64,000 nt of DNA from Marinomonas polaris DSM 16579 (GCF_900129155.1 NZ_FQVF01000009.1:124001-188000), one strand, 5' to 3'. Numbered from the stretch's first letter, positions 54,074-63,599 are shown. Notes: generated by a model from the sequence alone, not told the origin. Numbers and translations are program-made.

Positions 54074-54624
54074 TGGCGGGTAATTTATCGCATCCAGCTG
54101 CTCTTTATAGGCTGAGAAAGGTGACGCGTATTTCAGCGTTAGTTATCTTGTTTTTAGTGGTAGTTGGTTTTTTTATGCCGGCAGATTATCGGGTGGAGCG
54201 TAGTGTGATTATTAATGCTCCTCGTGATGTGGTTTACCAAGATATGCTTCAAGGGGATCGTTTGCCAGATTGGATGTTTGTTCAGGATGGTAAAGTGGCT
54301 TCATTTGAAGGTGTTTTGGGTAAAGGTGATTCTGTTGCCTTGTTTTATGATAAAACAACCGAGCAGGGTGTTTTATCGGTGACTGAATCATCTGAGGATG
54401 TCGTGCGTTTTGATGTGCGTCCTAAACCGAAGGTAAACTTAGTGCATAATCAAATAGACTTGCAGGAAAGCAAAGGCGGTACTTTGGTTAAGTGGACGAT
54501 CGAAGGTAGCCTTAGTGCTGGCTTGTTGAGTCCATATCTTGCGATGTTTGCAAATGATATTGCGGGTAGTAATTTTGAGCGCAGCTTGCAGAAGTTGAAA
54601 GAGCAGGTTGAGTTTCAGCATTAG
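54073..54624 (+). CDS. Membrane-anchored SRPBCC-domain protein
   Basis: 183 residues. One N-terminal membrane helix (ISALVILFLVVVGFFM, about 20-36) precedes a START/polyketide-cyclase-like domain (RSVIINAPRDVVYQDMLQGD...LPDWMFVQDGK). The ligand is unknown; the fold binds hydrophobic molecules. Its start overlaps the hisD stop, so it is translated from the his operon, though no histidine role is known. Confidence 0.8.
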   Translation: MAGNLSHPAALYRLRKVTRISALVILFLVVVGFFMPADYRVERSVIINAPRDVVYQDMLQGDRLPDWMFVQDGKVASFEGVLGKGDSVALFYDKTTEQGVLSVTESSEDVVRFDVRPKPKVNLVHNQIDLQESKGGTLVKWTIEGSLSAGLLSPYLAMFANDIAGSNFERSLQKLKEQVEFQH

Positions 54625-54632
54625 CGCATATC

Positions 54633-55685
54633 CTAATATGTAATACGTTGCATCGTGGGTTGTTTTTCTAGCATGATATTTGTCTGATAGGATTGCTGCC
54701 CGCGAATGCCAACCAGCGAAATGCGTGTTCCAGGTTTTAGTGATGCTATTAGGTGTCTTATCTGAAATGGGTCTTCGCTCGGCGTGTTGTTAATTTCAAG
54801 TATTATATCCCCAACTTCTATTCCGGCTTTTTCAGCAGGACTTTCTTTAGTTATATCGCTTACTAATAGTCCGTGATTTGATGGTAAGAGTAAGTTATCT
54901 GCCAGAGACTGAGTTATTTTTTGAGCGTCCATTCCTAAGTATCCTCTTACTACTTCCCCTTGTTTTATAATATCGGTCATGACATCGAGAGCGTCGTCAA
55001 TCGGTGTGGCAAAGCCAATTCCTTGTGAGCCGCCAGTGCTTGAATAAATGGCAGAGCTAATGCCAATGAGTTCGCCTCGTAGATTGACTAACGCGCCGCC
55101 TGAATTGCCTGGGTTTATTGCTGCGTCCGTCTGTAGGAAATTTTCATAGGTGTTAAGGCCTATGCTGTTTCGGCCTTTGGCGCTAATAATGCCTGCTGTT
55201 ACCGTCTGTCCAATTCCAAATGGGTTGCCTATTGCGAGGATCTTGTCTCCAACTGACACCTTGTCACTGTTGCCCATTTTAATGTTGGGAAGATTAGGTA
55301 AGTCTATTTTTAAAACCGCTAGGTCGGTGGATGGATCTGAGCCAATGAGTTTTGCTTCAACACGTCTATCATCATGAAGAGCAATGACAATACTTTGTGC
55401 ATTTTGAATGACGTGATGGTTTGTTAGTATGAAGCCATCTTTCGTTGCTATGACGCCAGAGCCTAGGTTAACGCTGTGTTTTGCTTTGTTTGAATCGCTA
55501 AGGCCTTTTTGTTGTATGACTTGGGTGTAAATGTTAACAACAGAAGGTGTGGCGATTTTGACCGGCGTTGAATAGCTAGAGTCGGAGATTTTTTGTTTCT
55601 CCTGTATAAGTAGTACAGCTAGACCTATACAAGTGCCAGAGAGAATAGAGATAATGATGGGCGTCCAGTAGGTTTTTTGATTCAT
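54633..55685 (-). CDS. degS: DegS/AlgW-type periplasmic serine protease
   Basis: 350 residues with an N-terminal membrane anchor (8-27), trypsin-like triad H91 (TNHHVIQ), D121 (STDLAVLK) and S195 (GNSGGALV), then one PDZ domain. This single-PDZ, membrane-anchored layout is that of DegS, which starts the sigma-E envelope stress cascade by cutting RseA. It is divergent from the Nif3-like gene. Confidence 0.92.
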   Translation of the reverse strand: MNQKTYWTPIIISILSGTCIGLAVLLIQEKQKISDSSYSTPVKIATPSVVNIYTQVIQQKGLSDSNKAKHSVNLGSGVIATKDGFILTNHHVIQNAQSIVIALHDDRRVEAKLIGSDPSTDLAVLKIDLPNLPNIKMGNSDKVSVGDKILAIGNPFGIGQTVTAGIISAKGRNSIGLNTYENFLQTDAAINPGNSGGALVNLRGELIGISSAIYSSTGGSQGIGFATPIDDALDVMTDIIKQGEVVRGYLGMDAQKITQSLADNLLLPSNHGLLVSDITKESPAEKAGIEVGDIILEINNTPSEDPFQIRHLIASLKPGTRISLVGIRGQQSYQTNIMLEKQPTMQRITY

Positions 55686-55703
55686 AAAGTATAAGGAGTT
55701 GTT

Positions 55704-56465
55704 TTGCTACGCAGTGAATTTGAGTTATTGCTTAATAAGACATTAAGTCCAAGTCGCTTCAAAGATTATGCGCCCAATGGGTTGCAGGTGGAAGGAAAAA
55801 AAGAGATTAACCGCGTGGTTACTGGTGTAACTGCTAGTCAGGCGTTAATTGATGCTGCTATTGACTATAAAGCAGACGCTATCTTCGTTCACCATGGTTA
55901 TTTTTGGAAGAATGAAGATCCCAGAATTGTTGGTATGAAATATCGTAGAATTGCGTCTTTGATTAAAAATGATATCAATTTATATGGCTATCACTTGCCA
56001 TTAGATGCACATCCTACGCTAGGTAATAATGCTGGCTTAGCTGATGCTATTGGACTTTTAAATCGGTCTGGCTTGCAGGTAGGTGTGCCCATCGAAGAGT
56101 CTATCGGCGTTGTTGGTGAATTAAATGAGCCTGTCTCGTCCGATGTATTCCGACGAATCGTCGAATCTGCGGTTGGTCGAAGCGTATTGTTTGAGTGCGT
56201 TAATGATCGCCCAATTCGTCGGGTAGCATTGTGTACCGGTGGTGCGCAAGGTTATATAGAACAGGCTGTCGCTGTTGGTGCGGATGTGTTTATCACTGGT
56301 GAGGTTTCTGAGCAGACAATTCATATTGCGCGTGAAATGGATATTCATTTTATTGCGGCAGGACATCATGCAACAGAACGTTTTGGAGCGCAGTCTATGG
56401 CTGCGTATTTATCTAGTGAGTGTGGTTTGGAAGCGGTCTTTATTGATGTGGATAATCCAGCTTAG
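55704..56465 (+). CDS. Nif3-like dinuclear metal protein (YbgI family)
   Basis: 253 residues from TTG 55704, with AAGGAG ten bases upstream. AIFVHHGYFWKNEDPR, GYHLPLDAHP and HFIAAGHHATERFG supply the metal-ligating histidines of the toroidal YbgI hexamer. It has been proposed to act on GTP cyclohydrolase-like or nucleotide substrates, but its reaction is unsettled. A strong terminator follows. Confidence 0.92.
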   Translation: MLRSEFELLLNKTLSPSRFKDYAPNGLQVEGKKEINRVVTGVTASQALIDAAIDYKADAIFVHHGYFWKNEDPRIVGMKYRRIASLIKNDINLYGYHLPLDAHPTLGNNAGLADAIGLLNRSGLQVGVPIEESIGVVGELNEPVSSDVFRRIVESAVGRSVLFECVNDRPIRRVALCTGGAQGYIEQAVAVGADVFITGEVSEQTIHIAREMDIHFIAAGHHATERFGAQSMAAYLSSECGLEAVFIDVDNPA

Positions 56466-56484
56466 TGAGATGTTAAGCAGATGA

Positions 56485-56515
56485 AAAAAAACGGGCTTTT
56501 GAAAGCCCGTTTTTT
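56485..56515. terminator. Bidirectional terminator between the Nif3-like gene and zapG
   Basis: AAAAACGGGCTTT-tg-AAAGCCCGTTTTT, a near-perfect 13-bp stem with flanking A and T tracts. Confidence 0.92.
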
Positions 56516-56532
56516 GTTGGTATGTTTTCTTG

Positions 56533-56988
56533 TTAAAAAGTTCGTTTTGGTTCGAGGTCTATATTTCTATCATCAAGGCCGAATGATTCGCTCAGTGTGC
56601 CAGGCTCTTTATCTTTTTTCAGAGCGTAGTCTCTTGGTGGTTCGAAAGATGCAGGCTCAATAGTATCGGTATTGTTTGAAGCGGCTGTGCTTCTTTCAAT
56701 TTTTATGTTGCTTAATTGAGTTGCATTATCTGCAAGAGTGTTTCTGAGGTCTGCTAAGCGTTTTTCTGCAGACATTAAGTGTTCATTACTGTCAGTGAAG
56801 AAGTTGTCGATAATAACTTGCTTGCTGTCTAGCTCTTGTTGTAGTGACTTCATCGTGATGATGTTTGAGCTTGAGTCAGCTTTCTTGCTGTTATTTTTTG
56901 CACTGTAGCTTTTAAGAGCAAGTGTAGCAACACAGCCAATAATGATGCCGGTAATAAAGATAATAATGTTGAATTCTTCTAAGTTCAT
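56533..56988 (-). CDS. zapG: ZapG (YhcB/DUF1043) cell-envelope protein
   Basis: 151 residues from ATG 56988 (MNLEEFNIIIFITGIIIG), chosen since GGAG lies 7 bases upstream; the TTG at 57000 would overlap that site. One N-terminal membrane helix and a coiled coil (SLQQELDSKQVIIDNFFTDS, HLMSAEKRLADL) are the family layout. ZapG connects division and envelope synthesis. It is divergent from zapE, as in other gammaproteobacteria. Confidence 0.9.
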   Translation of the reverse strand: MNLEEFNIIIFITGIIIGCVATLALKSYSAKNNSKKADSSSNIITMKSLQQELDSKQVIIDNFFTDSNEHLMSAEKRLADLRNTLADNATQLSNIKIERSTAASNNTDTIEPASFEPPRDYALKKDKEPGTLSESFGLDDRNIDLEPKRTF

Positions 56989-57115
56989 GACTTTCTCCAA
57001 AAAACAGATAATCCATTATAGCGAAACCACCCCTACGATAACAGCTTGATAGGTGTTGTTTAAGATGCAATTTGTTAGAATAAGCATAATTTACTAATCG
57101 AACGAAAGAGCTGCG

Positions 57116-58216
57116 ATGACACCCATTACACGTTACAAGCAAGATTTGACAAGAACAGACTTTAATTACGATCCAGCTCAAGAAGAAGCAGTGGAAGCTC
57201 TTCAGGATTTATTTGACCGTTTGGTTGCGAACCAAGCAGATAAATCCTCCAGTGGCTTCTTGGGGCGCTTTTTGAAAAAGAAAGCGCCGACTGTTGAACA
57301 AGGATTGTATTTTTGGGGTGGAGTAGGTCGAGGTAAGACCTATTTAATGGATACTTTTTTTGACTGTTTGCCAACAGAAAAGAAAATGCGTCTCCATTTT
57401 CATCGCTTTATGCAGATGGTTCACCAAGAGCTTCGTAAGTTGCATGATGTTAAAAATCCATTAGAGATTGTTGGTAAGGAAATTTCGTCTAAAGCGCAGG
57501 TGTTGTGTTTTGATGAGTTTTTTGTGACAGACATAACTGATGCTATGATTTTGGCTGGCTTACTTGAGGTGCTGTTTGAAAATGGCACGACTTTAGTGGC
57601 AACTTCGAACATAGAGCCAGATGGCTTGTATAAAAATGGTTTGCAGCGGGCACGTTTTTTACCGGCTATCGACCTTGTGAAAAAATACACTAAAGTCATG
57701 AATGTTGATGGTGGTGTGGATTACCGATTGCGTACCTTGAAACAAGCTAAACTTTATCACTTTCCTTTAAGTGAGGAAGCGGATGAGGCTTTAAATGAGC
57801 GTTTCATGAGTTTAATCTCTGATGCCTCGCATGTTGTTGAGGGGGGGGCTGCAGAAATTGAAGGCCGAAGCATTCCTTTGTTGCGAAGCTGTGAAGGGCT
57901 CGCTTGGTTTGATATCAAAGCGTTGTGTGATGGGCCAAGAAGTCAGGTTGACTACATTGAATTAGCGCGTCTTTATACTACGGTAATTGTTTCTAATTTA
58001 CCGCAAATGGATGCGTCACGAGATGATTTGGCGAGACGCTTTATTAACTTGGTAGATGAGTTCTATGATCGCCATGTTAAGATGATTTTTTCTGCAGAAG
58101 TTGCTATTCCAGATATTTATACGGGTACGCGATTGGCTTTCGAATACGACCGTACAGTGAGTCGATTATTGGAGATGCAATCAGAAGAATATTTGTCTTT
58201 AGAGCACCGTCCTTAA
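57116..58216 (+). CDS. zapE: Cell division ATPase ZapE
   Basis: 366 residues of AAA+ AFG1-like type. Walker A is GGVGRGKTYLMD, Walker B VLCFDEFFVTD, with DAMILAGLL and LVATSNIEPDGLY following as in family members. ZapE contacts FtsZ at constriction. It stands upstream of rplM-rpsI. Confidence 0.94.
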   Translation: MTPITRYKQDLTRTDFNYDPAQEEAVEALQDLFDRLVANQADKSSSGFLGRFLKKKAPTVEQGLYFWGGVGRGKTYLMDTFFDCLPTEKKMRLHFHRFMQMVHQELRKLHDVKNPLEIVGKEISSKAQVLCFDEFFVTDITDAMILAGLLEVLFENGTTLVATSNIEPDGLYKNGLQRARFLPAIDLVKKYTKVMNVDGGVDYRLRTLKQAKLYHFPLSEEADEALNERFMSLISDASHVVEGGAAEIEGRSIPLLRSCEGLAWFDIKALCDGPRSQVDYIELARLYTTVIVSNLPQMDASRDDLARRFINLVDEFYDRHVKMIFSAEVAIPDIYTGTRLAFEYDRTVSRLLEMQSEEYLSLEHRP

Positions 58217-58369
58217 GTGTATTTCGACTTTCATATTTCATTGTGTTGGTATATACTTCGCTCGCCTTTTTAAAGGTAAGTGTACGTTGATCAAGTAGTT
58301 TACTACTTGGCCAACCAATAATAATAGGTATAGCGTGTCATTGAACACGCGTATTGAAAGGGTTTTTTG
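58217..58369 (+). promoter_or_regulatory. 5' leader of the rplM-rpsI operon
   Basis: The leader holds two hairpins: CAAGTAGTTTACTACTTG at about 58291-58309 and GCGTGT...ACACGC at about 58335-58352, the second 18-20 bp before rplM. Autoregulatory L13 leaders exist in gammaproteobacteria, and these hairpins may be such a site. A promoter-like TTGTGT...TATACT is at about 58241-58258. The regulatory role is inference. Confidence 0.45.
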
Positions 58370-58798
58370 ATGAAAACTTTTACAGCTAAACCTGCTGAAG
58401 TTCGCCGCGACTGGTTCGTGGTTGATGCTGAAGGCAAAACTCTAGGCCGCTTGGCTACTGAAATTGCTCGTCGTCTACGTGGCAAGCATAAAGCTGAATA
58501 TACTCCACACGTTGATACTGGCGATTATATCGTTGTTGTTAACGCTGAGAAAATTCACGTTACAGGTAACAAAGCAGCTGCTAAACAATACTACCGCCAT
58601 ACTGGTTACCCAGGCGGCTTGCGTTCTATGAATTTCGAGAAGTTGATTGATCACGCTCCTGAGCGCGTTCTTGAAATCGCCGTAAAAGGTATGTTGCCAA
58701 AAGGTCCTTTGGGCCGTGCAATGCACAAGAAAATGAAAGTGTACGCTGGTACTGAGCATCCACATGCTGCTCAACAGCCTCAAGCCCTTAACATTTAA
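58370..58798 (+). CDS. rplM: 50S ribosomal protein L13
   Basis: 142 residues from ATG 58370 ([20 protein letters not shown]), the standard family start; a TTG three bases earlier is ignored. [18 protein letters not shown] and [20 protein letters not shown] are L13 hallmarks. Strong codon bias fits high expression. Followed by rpsI after 14 bp. Confidence 0.98.
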   Translation: MKTFTAKPAEVRRDWFVVDAEGKTLGRLATEIARRLRGKHKAEYTPHVDTGDYIVVVNAEKIHVTGNKAAAKQYYRHTGYPGGLRSMNFEKLIDHAPERVLEIAVKGMLPKGPLGRAMHKKMKVYAGTEHPHAAQQPQALNI

Positions 58799-58812
58799 TA
58801 CGGAAGATCATT

Positions 58813-59205
58813 ATGTCAGCTACTCAATACTACGGTACAGGTCGTCGTAAAACGTCTACCGCTCGTGTGTTCCTTAAAGCGGGTTCTGGTAACCTAGTTA
58901 TCAATAACCGTACTCTTTCTCAGTACTTCGGTCGTGAAACAGCTCAAATGGTTGTTCGTCAACCTCTTGAACTTGTTGGCGCTACTGAAAAATTTGACGT
59001 TTATATCACTGTTAAAGGTGGTGGTATCTCTGGTCAAGCTGGTGCGATCCGTCACGGTATCACACGCGCTTTGATGCAATATGATGAGACTCTACGTCGT
59101 ACTCTACGTTCTGCAGGATTCGTTACACGCGACTCTCGTGAAGTTGAACGTAAGAAAGTTGGTCTACGCAAAGCACGTCGTCGTCCTCAGTTCTCTAAGC
59201 GTTAA
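58813..59205 (+). CDS. rpsI: 30S ribosomal protein S9
   Basis: 130 residues. [18 protein letters not shown] at the start and the basic tail [11 protein letters not shown], which reaches the P-site tRNA, define S9. Terminator at 59227 ends the operon. Confidence 0.98.
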   Translation: MSATQYYGTGRRKTSTARVFLKAGSGNLVINNRTLSQYFGRETAQMVVRQPLELVGATEKFDVYITVKGGGISGQAGAIRHGITRALMQYDETLRRTLRSAGFVTRDSREVERKKVGLRKARRRPQFSKR

Positions 59206-59226
59206 TTTTCGCTTTGGAATTATTAT

Positions 59227-59261
59227 CAAAACGCTTGGTGTTTTCGCCAAGCGTTTTTTTT
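59227..59261 (+). terminator. Terminator of rplM-rpsI
   Basis: AAAACGCTTGG...CCAAGCGTTTT stem followed by T7. Confidence 0.92.
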
Positions 59262-59602
59262 GCTTGAAATAAAGTTGGCTATAGAATTCTTGCAACAAAA
59301 TGGTTTTTCTAAGAAAAATTGTTTGAAAATAATGTTAGAATAGTCGGGCTTTGAAATTCATGGTTTCATAAGTGTATTTTAGTTTGCTACGTGTTGCTTG
59401 AAGTCTAGGTTTGAGATATTTCTCTTTATAGACTCAAGTACTAAGTTAAAGCCTTGTTTTATAAGAGGTGCGCGAGTAAATATTCCATGAAAAATTTTCT
59501 GTGTTGACGATATCATGTAATATTTTTGTTACTTCGTCACCATATTATAGTTTGTCCCCTCCTTTGAAGGGGATGTAGATGTTTTCAATATAGGGGTTAG
59601 AC
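59262..59602. other. Intergenic region upstream of sspA
   Basis: About 340 bp without a supportable gene. The petABC cytochrome bc1 genes that sit here in many relatives are absent. A CCCCTCC-tttg-AAGGGG hairpin lies at about 59553-59570, just before sspA, and may be in its leader. Confidence 0.5.
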
Positions 59603-60235
59603 ATGGGTGTTATTGCAAAGCGCTCCTCAATGACGTTCTTCTCTGATGGAGAAGATCATTACAGCCATAGAGTTCGTATTGTATTGGCTGAGAAAGCCGT
59701 CACAGTGGACATCATAGATGTAGACCCGTTTAACAAGCCAGACGAGTTGGCGGATGTTAATCCATACAATGAGCTACCAGCTTTAGTTGATCGTGATTTG
59801 GTTCTTTATGAGCCAAATGTCATGATGGAATACTTGGATGAGCGTTTTCCACATCCACCATTGCTGCCTGTATATCCTGTTGCTCGTGCTGAAAGTCGTT
59901 TGTTTATGTATCGTATTCAGCGTGATTGGGCAAAGCTAGTTGATTTGATTCTTACTAGTAAGGACAAAGAAGCTGTTGCTAAAGCACAAAAAGAATTGCG
60001 TGAAGGTTTGTTGAACGTTACTCCAATTTTTGAAGAAAAACCTTATTTCATGAGCGATGAGTTTACTATCGTGGATTGTTGTTTGGCTCCAATCTTGTGG
60101 CGTTTGCCTATACTTGGCGTAGAGATTCCTAAGGATCAAGCAAGAGCGCTGTACAAATATATGGATCTTGTCTTTGCTCGTGAGTCTTTCCAAGAAAGCC
60201 TTTCTGAAGCAGAACAAGAAATGCGTTTAGACTAA
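59603..60235 (+). CDS. sspA: Stringent starvation protein A
   Basis: 210 residues of GST fold: thioredoxin-like half with [40 protein letters not shown] and [16 protein letters not shown]-type sequence (here [10 protein letters not shown]), then an all-helical half. SspA binds RNA polymerase and does not act as a transferase. Start is the first ATG in a good context. It forms a unit with sspB, though a hairpin lies between. Confidence 0.95.
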   Translation: MGVIAKRSSMTFFSDGEDHYSHRVRIVLAEKAVTVDIIDVDPFNKPDELADVNPYNELPALVDRDLVLYEPNVMMEYLDERFPHPPLLPVYPVARAESRLFMYRIQRDWAKLVDLILTSKDKEAVAKAQKELREGLLNVTPIFEEKPYFMSDEFTIVDCCLAPILWRLPILGVEIPKDQARALYKYMDLVFARESFQESLSEAEQEMRLD

Positions 60236-60272
60236 GCTGAGGCTTTATCTCGGTTTTGTTAAGTAGCAAAAG

Positions 60273-60296
60273 AGGAGCTTATAGCTCCTTTTTTTT
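60273..60296 (+). terminator. Hairpin between sspA and sspB
   Basis: AGGAGCT-tat-AGCTCCT followed by T8. It may attenuate rather than fully separate sspB. Confidence 0.75.
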
Positions 60297-60324
60297 ACTA
60301 AATATTTATTAGGTAGGAGACAAA

Positions 60325-60702
60325 ATGTTACCGAAAAGATCTTATTTATTAAATGCGGCTTATTCTTGGGTTGCTGATAATGATATGACGCCTTATCTGC
60401 TGGTAGATGCTCAGCAGAAAGATGTTGTGGTGCCTACCGAATTCGTTAAAGATGGTCAGATAGTGTTAAATATTGGTATGTCTGCTGTGCGTCATTTGAT
60501 CATGGATAAAGACGCTGTCTCGTTTGAGGCGCGCTTTAGCGGTAAACCTATGCAGGTTTATGTGCCGATACGAGCGGCACTGGCTTTATATGCAAAAGAA
60601 AATGGCGATGGTTTTGTTTTTCCGGATGAAGAATTTTTTGATGAGCCGACTCCAACACCACCAGAACCTAAAAAAGGTTTTCAGTTGAAAGTTGTGAAAT
60701 AA
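60325..60702 (+). CDS. sspB: ClpXP adaptor SspB
   Basis: 125 residues. RSYLLNAAYSWVADNDMTPYL and ARFSGKPMQVYVPIRAALAL are the SspB ssrA-tag-binding domain. An acidic linker with prolines leads to a short basic-hydrophobic tail (KKGFQLKVVK) that docks ClpX. The linker is shorter than in E. coli. Confidence 0.94.
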   Translation: MLPKRSYLLNAAYSWVADNDMTPYLLVDAQQKDVVVPTEFVKDGQIVLNIGMSAVRHLIMDKDAVSFEARFSGKPMQVYVPIRAALALYAKENGDGFVFPDEEFFDEPTPTPPEPKKGFQLKVVK

Positions 60703-60737
60703 AGAATAGCGCAACATCTCGCTATACTTTTCTAACA

Positions 60738-60777
60738 GACAAAAAAAGAGCCGCTTTAAAGTGGCTCTTTTTTTGTC
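60738..60777. terminator. Bidirectional terminator between sspB and diaA
   Basis: GACAAAAAAAGAGCC / GGCTCTTTTTTTGTC, a perfect 15-bp stem with a 10-base loop. Confidence 0.93.
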
Positions 60778-60801
60778 TCAAATATTTTTGATTGAATCTA
60801 C

Positions 60802-61395
60802 TTAGTCTTCGTAGCCAAATAGTTGGCGCTCAAGTAGGTCAATCAATATGTGAATGACGCTAAGTTGGCATTCGTGCACTCTGGCTGTGCCAAGAAGATT
60901 GATCTTTATCTCTGTATCATCCTGAGAGGTGAGTGACGAGACATTCTTTGCTTCTGGGCTAGTTAGCGCGACTATACTCATTTTGCGTTCATGGGCCGCT
61001 TGAATGGCTTGTATTATTGGTGAGGTGTTGCCTCTGTTAGCAATGACAAACAGTATGTCGCCTTGATTGCCTAGTGCAGTGATTTGCTTTGAGAAAACAT
61101 CGTGATAGCTATCGTTATGAGTAATTGCTAATAGAGCGGAGCCTTCGCCGCTTAGGTTGATTGCTGGCAGTCCAGGGCGCTCTCTGTCCATTCGGTCTAA
61201 CATTAAAGTACTAAAGTACTGAGACAGGTGAGATCCTGTGCTGTTGCCGATGCAAATAACTTTACCACCAGAAGCAATGCTTGAAAAAATCACTTTTGCA
61301 GCATGTTCAATATAAGGAGGTAAACTTTCCAGGGCTTGTTGTTGTGCTTCAAAACTCTGGGCAAATTGTGTGTAGATTGCTTCTTGAAAATCCAT
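60802..61395 (-). CDS. diaA: SIS-domain DnaA initiator-associating protein DiaA
   Basis: 197 residues of a phosphosugar-isomerase (SIS) fold similar to GmhA. GGKVICIGNSTGSHLSQYFS and the conserved NRGNTSPIIQAIQAA are seen. Position between yraN and the lpoA cluster favours DiaA, the DnaA-binding replication timing factor, over the heptose enzyme GmhA. It starts 5 bp after yraN. Confidence 0.85.
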   Translation of the reverse strand: MDFQEAIYTQFAQSFEAQQQALESLPPYIEHAAKVIFSSIASGGKVICIGNSTGSHLSQYFSTLMLDRMDRERPGLPAINLSGEGSALLAITHNDSYHDVFSKQITALGNQGDILFVIANRGNTSPIIQAIQAAHERKMSIVALTSPEAKNVSSLTSQDDTEIKINLLGTARVHECQLSVIHILIDLLERQLFGYED

Positions 61396-61400
61396 AGTGA

Positions 61401-61784
61401 TTAAAATACTGCTTTAAGCCAGGTTAAATGTTGAGAGTCTATTTTTTCGTCAAATAGTATCGCATCGAAGCGACTTGCGTTATTTACTTTATTATTCTTT
61501 TGTAGCCATAAAGCCGCACTGTTGCGTACTTTCTTAAGCTTTGATTGTCCAAGGCTTTCAGCGGCATTGCCATGAGTGTTATTCGCACGAAAGTGCACCT
61601 CTACAAAAACATAGGTATTTTGATCTAAAAAAATTAAATCAATTTCTCCGATACGGCAGAAGAAGTTTCGTTCTACAAACCGAAGCCCTTGCTTTAGTAA
61701 AAAGGCTTCGGCTGCTTGCTCGGCTTTCTCACCGTTATTTTTCGGTGCCTTCCTTCTGTTTAAAAAACTGGTGACTGGTGGCAT
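61401..61784 (-). CDS. yraN: YraN/UPF0102 endonuclease-like protein
   Basis: 127 residues with the UPF0102 pattern: GEKAEQAAEAFLLKQGLRF, NFFCRIGEIDLIFLD and YVFVEVHFRAN, a restriction-enzyme-like fold with the E-x-D-x-V core. In most members the last motif is VEVKxR; here it is VEVHFR, so the catalytic lysine is replaced by His. The function is unknown. The start overlaps the end of lpoA by 50 bp. Confidence 0.9.
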   Translation of the reverse strand: MPPVTSFLNRRKAPKNNGEKAEQAAEAFLLKQGLRFVERNFFCRIGEIDLIFLDQNTYVFVEVHFRANNTHGNAAESLGQSKLKKVRNSAALWLQKNNKVNNASRFDAILFDEKIDSQHLTWLKAVF

Positions 61785-63588
61785 ATACCAAATTTCCTTT
61801 TCGGTAAGTCATGATCTCAGGTCGTTTATGAAATATGCCATTCTCATCCATGGTGATAATGCCAGTATTTGCAGAAATTTTAGTGCTCGGAAGCAGGGTG
61901 AATAGCTGATATTTGCTGGCTAGTAAATACGAGTCGGCACCTAGAGCTTGTAATCTGCGCAAAATATTTGAATTTTGATTTTTAGGCAAAGCATCTAACG
62001 AAGTGTTGTTTGGCGTAAGAGCTGGAGCTTCTGTAAACAGTATGCGCTCAATATCTTCAGGTTTTGTTGATCTTTCTGGGGCGCTGTCATTTAGAGTGCT
62101 GCTGGCTAGCATTGGTATCTTGTCAGCGAAGTAGAAATCTAAAAGAGGTCTGATTTGTTTAGCGTCATTGAGTTTGCCAATGTAATAGACGTAATCCAAA
62201 TCTTCGCGAGATCTTGCGATGCTGTCTACACTTGTGCCGATCCATTTTTCTACGGATCTTTTACGGGCATAACTCTCATTAATCAAAAGCAGTTTCTGAA
62301 TCGCATCTTGTCTGCCTTTTGGTGTGTTGGCATAAGACTGATTAGAAGTGATGGTGACGTTTTCTTTTGCTGCTGCGGCACGAAATTCATCACTTTGTTT
62401 TAGTGCCCATGTATCCTGAGTGCTCAGGATCGCCGCTTTCGTTGCGCCTTCTTGCTTAGCGAAGGTGATCAGCTCGTGTATTTCATCTTCTGCACTCAAG
62501 GAGAAGTGATAAAGATTTTTTGGGTGTTGATTTATGTCCAGCTGATTTAGTGCTATCACCGGGTAAGGTAGGTCTAAACGACTTACTTGAGCAACATTGT
62601 TTTTTTGCAATGGTCCAATGATGACATCGGGTTGTTGTGCATTTGCGGCGGCAAGTGCTTCATTAATGTTTGAGTAGTCATCAATATTAACAATGTTAAC
62701 TTGTGGTCTTGCTTCTTTTTGGTTGTAAAAAGAGGCAAAAAAGCCATCTACAATGGCTTGAGATGCGCGTTCTAATTTACCGCTCATTGGTAACATCAAG
62801 ACGATTTTTTTCGGTGCCATCTGTTCAACGGATGACATGATTTCGAAATCTTCCGGTGGCGAAAGTGCTGCGGGGTGGCTTGGGTTTTCAATCTGCCAAT
62901 TTTTGAATATCTTGAGTTGTTGCTCGATTGACAGTGATTGATCTCTTAATATGCTGCTGATGGTCAGCCAGCCATTAAGTAAGGGTTTTTGCAGCTGGTA
63001 TAATTCATCAATTTCATTTTGCGTTAAATTTTGGATAGCCATCCATAATTTTGCTTGATTCTCTTCACCTTCATTTAGCGGAAGGTTATAAGTTAAATCC
63101 ATTCGTAGATTTACGACTTCAAGCCAATTGCCAAAGTATTCAAGAATCAATGCTTTTGTTTCTTTCAATCGATTCTGATTGTCAGGGTGGCTTGCTGCAG
63201 GCAGTTTGTCGGCTTTTTCTAGGTAAGCTAAAGCGTCGGTGGAATTGTCTAAATTTGAAGAGGCTAAAGCAGCAAGTAAATAGGCTTCAAATTGAATCGA
63301 CGATGTTGTAATTAACACCTTACTTTCTAATGCATCAATGGTTTGTTGATACTCGCCTTGTGCATAGAAGTTTTTTGCTGCGTTGTAGGCATCCGCTAGC
63401 TCCTTAGAAACATCCGAAGTTTTAATTGGATAGTAGATGCTAGGCGGCAAGGTTCTTTCTTGCGAGCTGCTACTGGCGTTTTGTACCCTGTTTTGAGACT
63501 GATCCATATTTAAATTCATGGAATTACAGGCGCTTAGCAGAAAAGAGCAAAGAGTTAATGATATGATGCGGTAATTAATTAGGCTCAT
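61735..63588 (-). CDS. lpoA: LpoA (LppC family) activator of PBP1a
   Basis: About 617 residues from ATG 63588 (MSLINYRIISLTLCSFLLSACNSMN), with a signal peptide and lipobox LSAC for outer-membrane lipidation. The N-terminal part has TPR-like helices. The C-terminal part is a periplasmic-binding-protein fold (KIVLMLPMSGKLERASQAIV, PDVIIGPLQKNNVAQV). LpoA reaches through peptidoglycan to stimulate PBP1a. A longer frame to 63678 overlaps rsmI and adds no signal, so it is rejected. Confidence 0.93.
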   Translation of the reverse strand: MSLINYRIISLTLCSFLLSACNSMNLNMDQSQNRVQNASSSSQERTLPPSIYYPIKTSDVSKELADAYNAAKNFYAQGEYQQTIDALESKVLITTSSIQFEAYLLAALASSNLDNSTDALAYLEKADKLPAASHPDNQNRLKETKALILEYFGNWLEVVNLRMDLTYNLPLNEGEENQAKLWMAIQNLTQNEIDELYQLQKPLLNGWLTISSILRDQSLSIEQQLKIFKNWQIENPSHPAALSPPEDFEIMSSVEQMAPKKIVLMLPMSGKLERASQAIVDGFFASFYNQKEARPQVNIVNIDDYSNINEALAAANAQQPDVIIGPLQKNNVAQVSRLDLPYPVIALNQLDINQHPKNLYHFSLSAEDEIHELITFAKQEGATKAAILSTQDTWALKQSDEFRAAAAKENVTITSNQSYANTPKGRQDAIQKLLLINESYARKRSVEKWIGTSVDSIARSREDLDYVYYIGKLNDAKQIRPLLDFYFADKIPMLASSTLNDSAPERSTKPEDIERILFTEAPALTPNNTSLDALPKNQNSNILRRLQALGADSYLLASKYQLFTLLPSTKISANTGIITMDENGIFHKRPEIMTYRKGNLVYATSHQFFKQKEGTEK

Positions 63589-63599
63589 AAGCTTATAAA

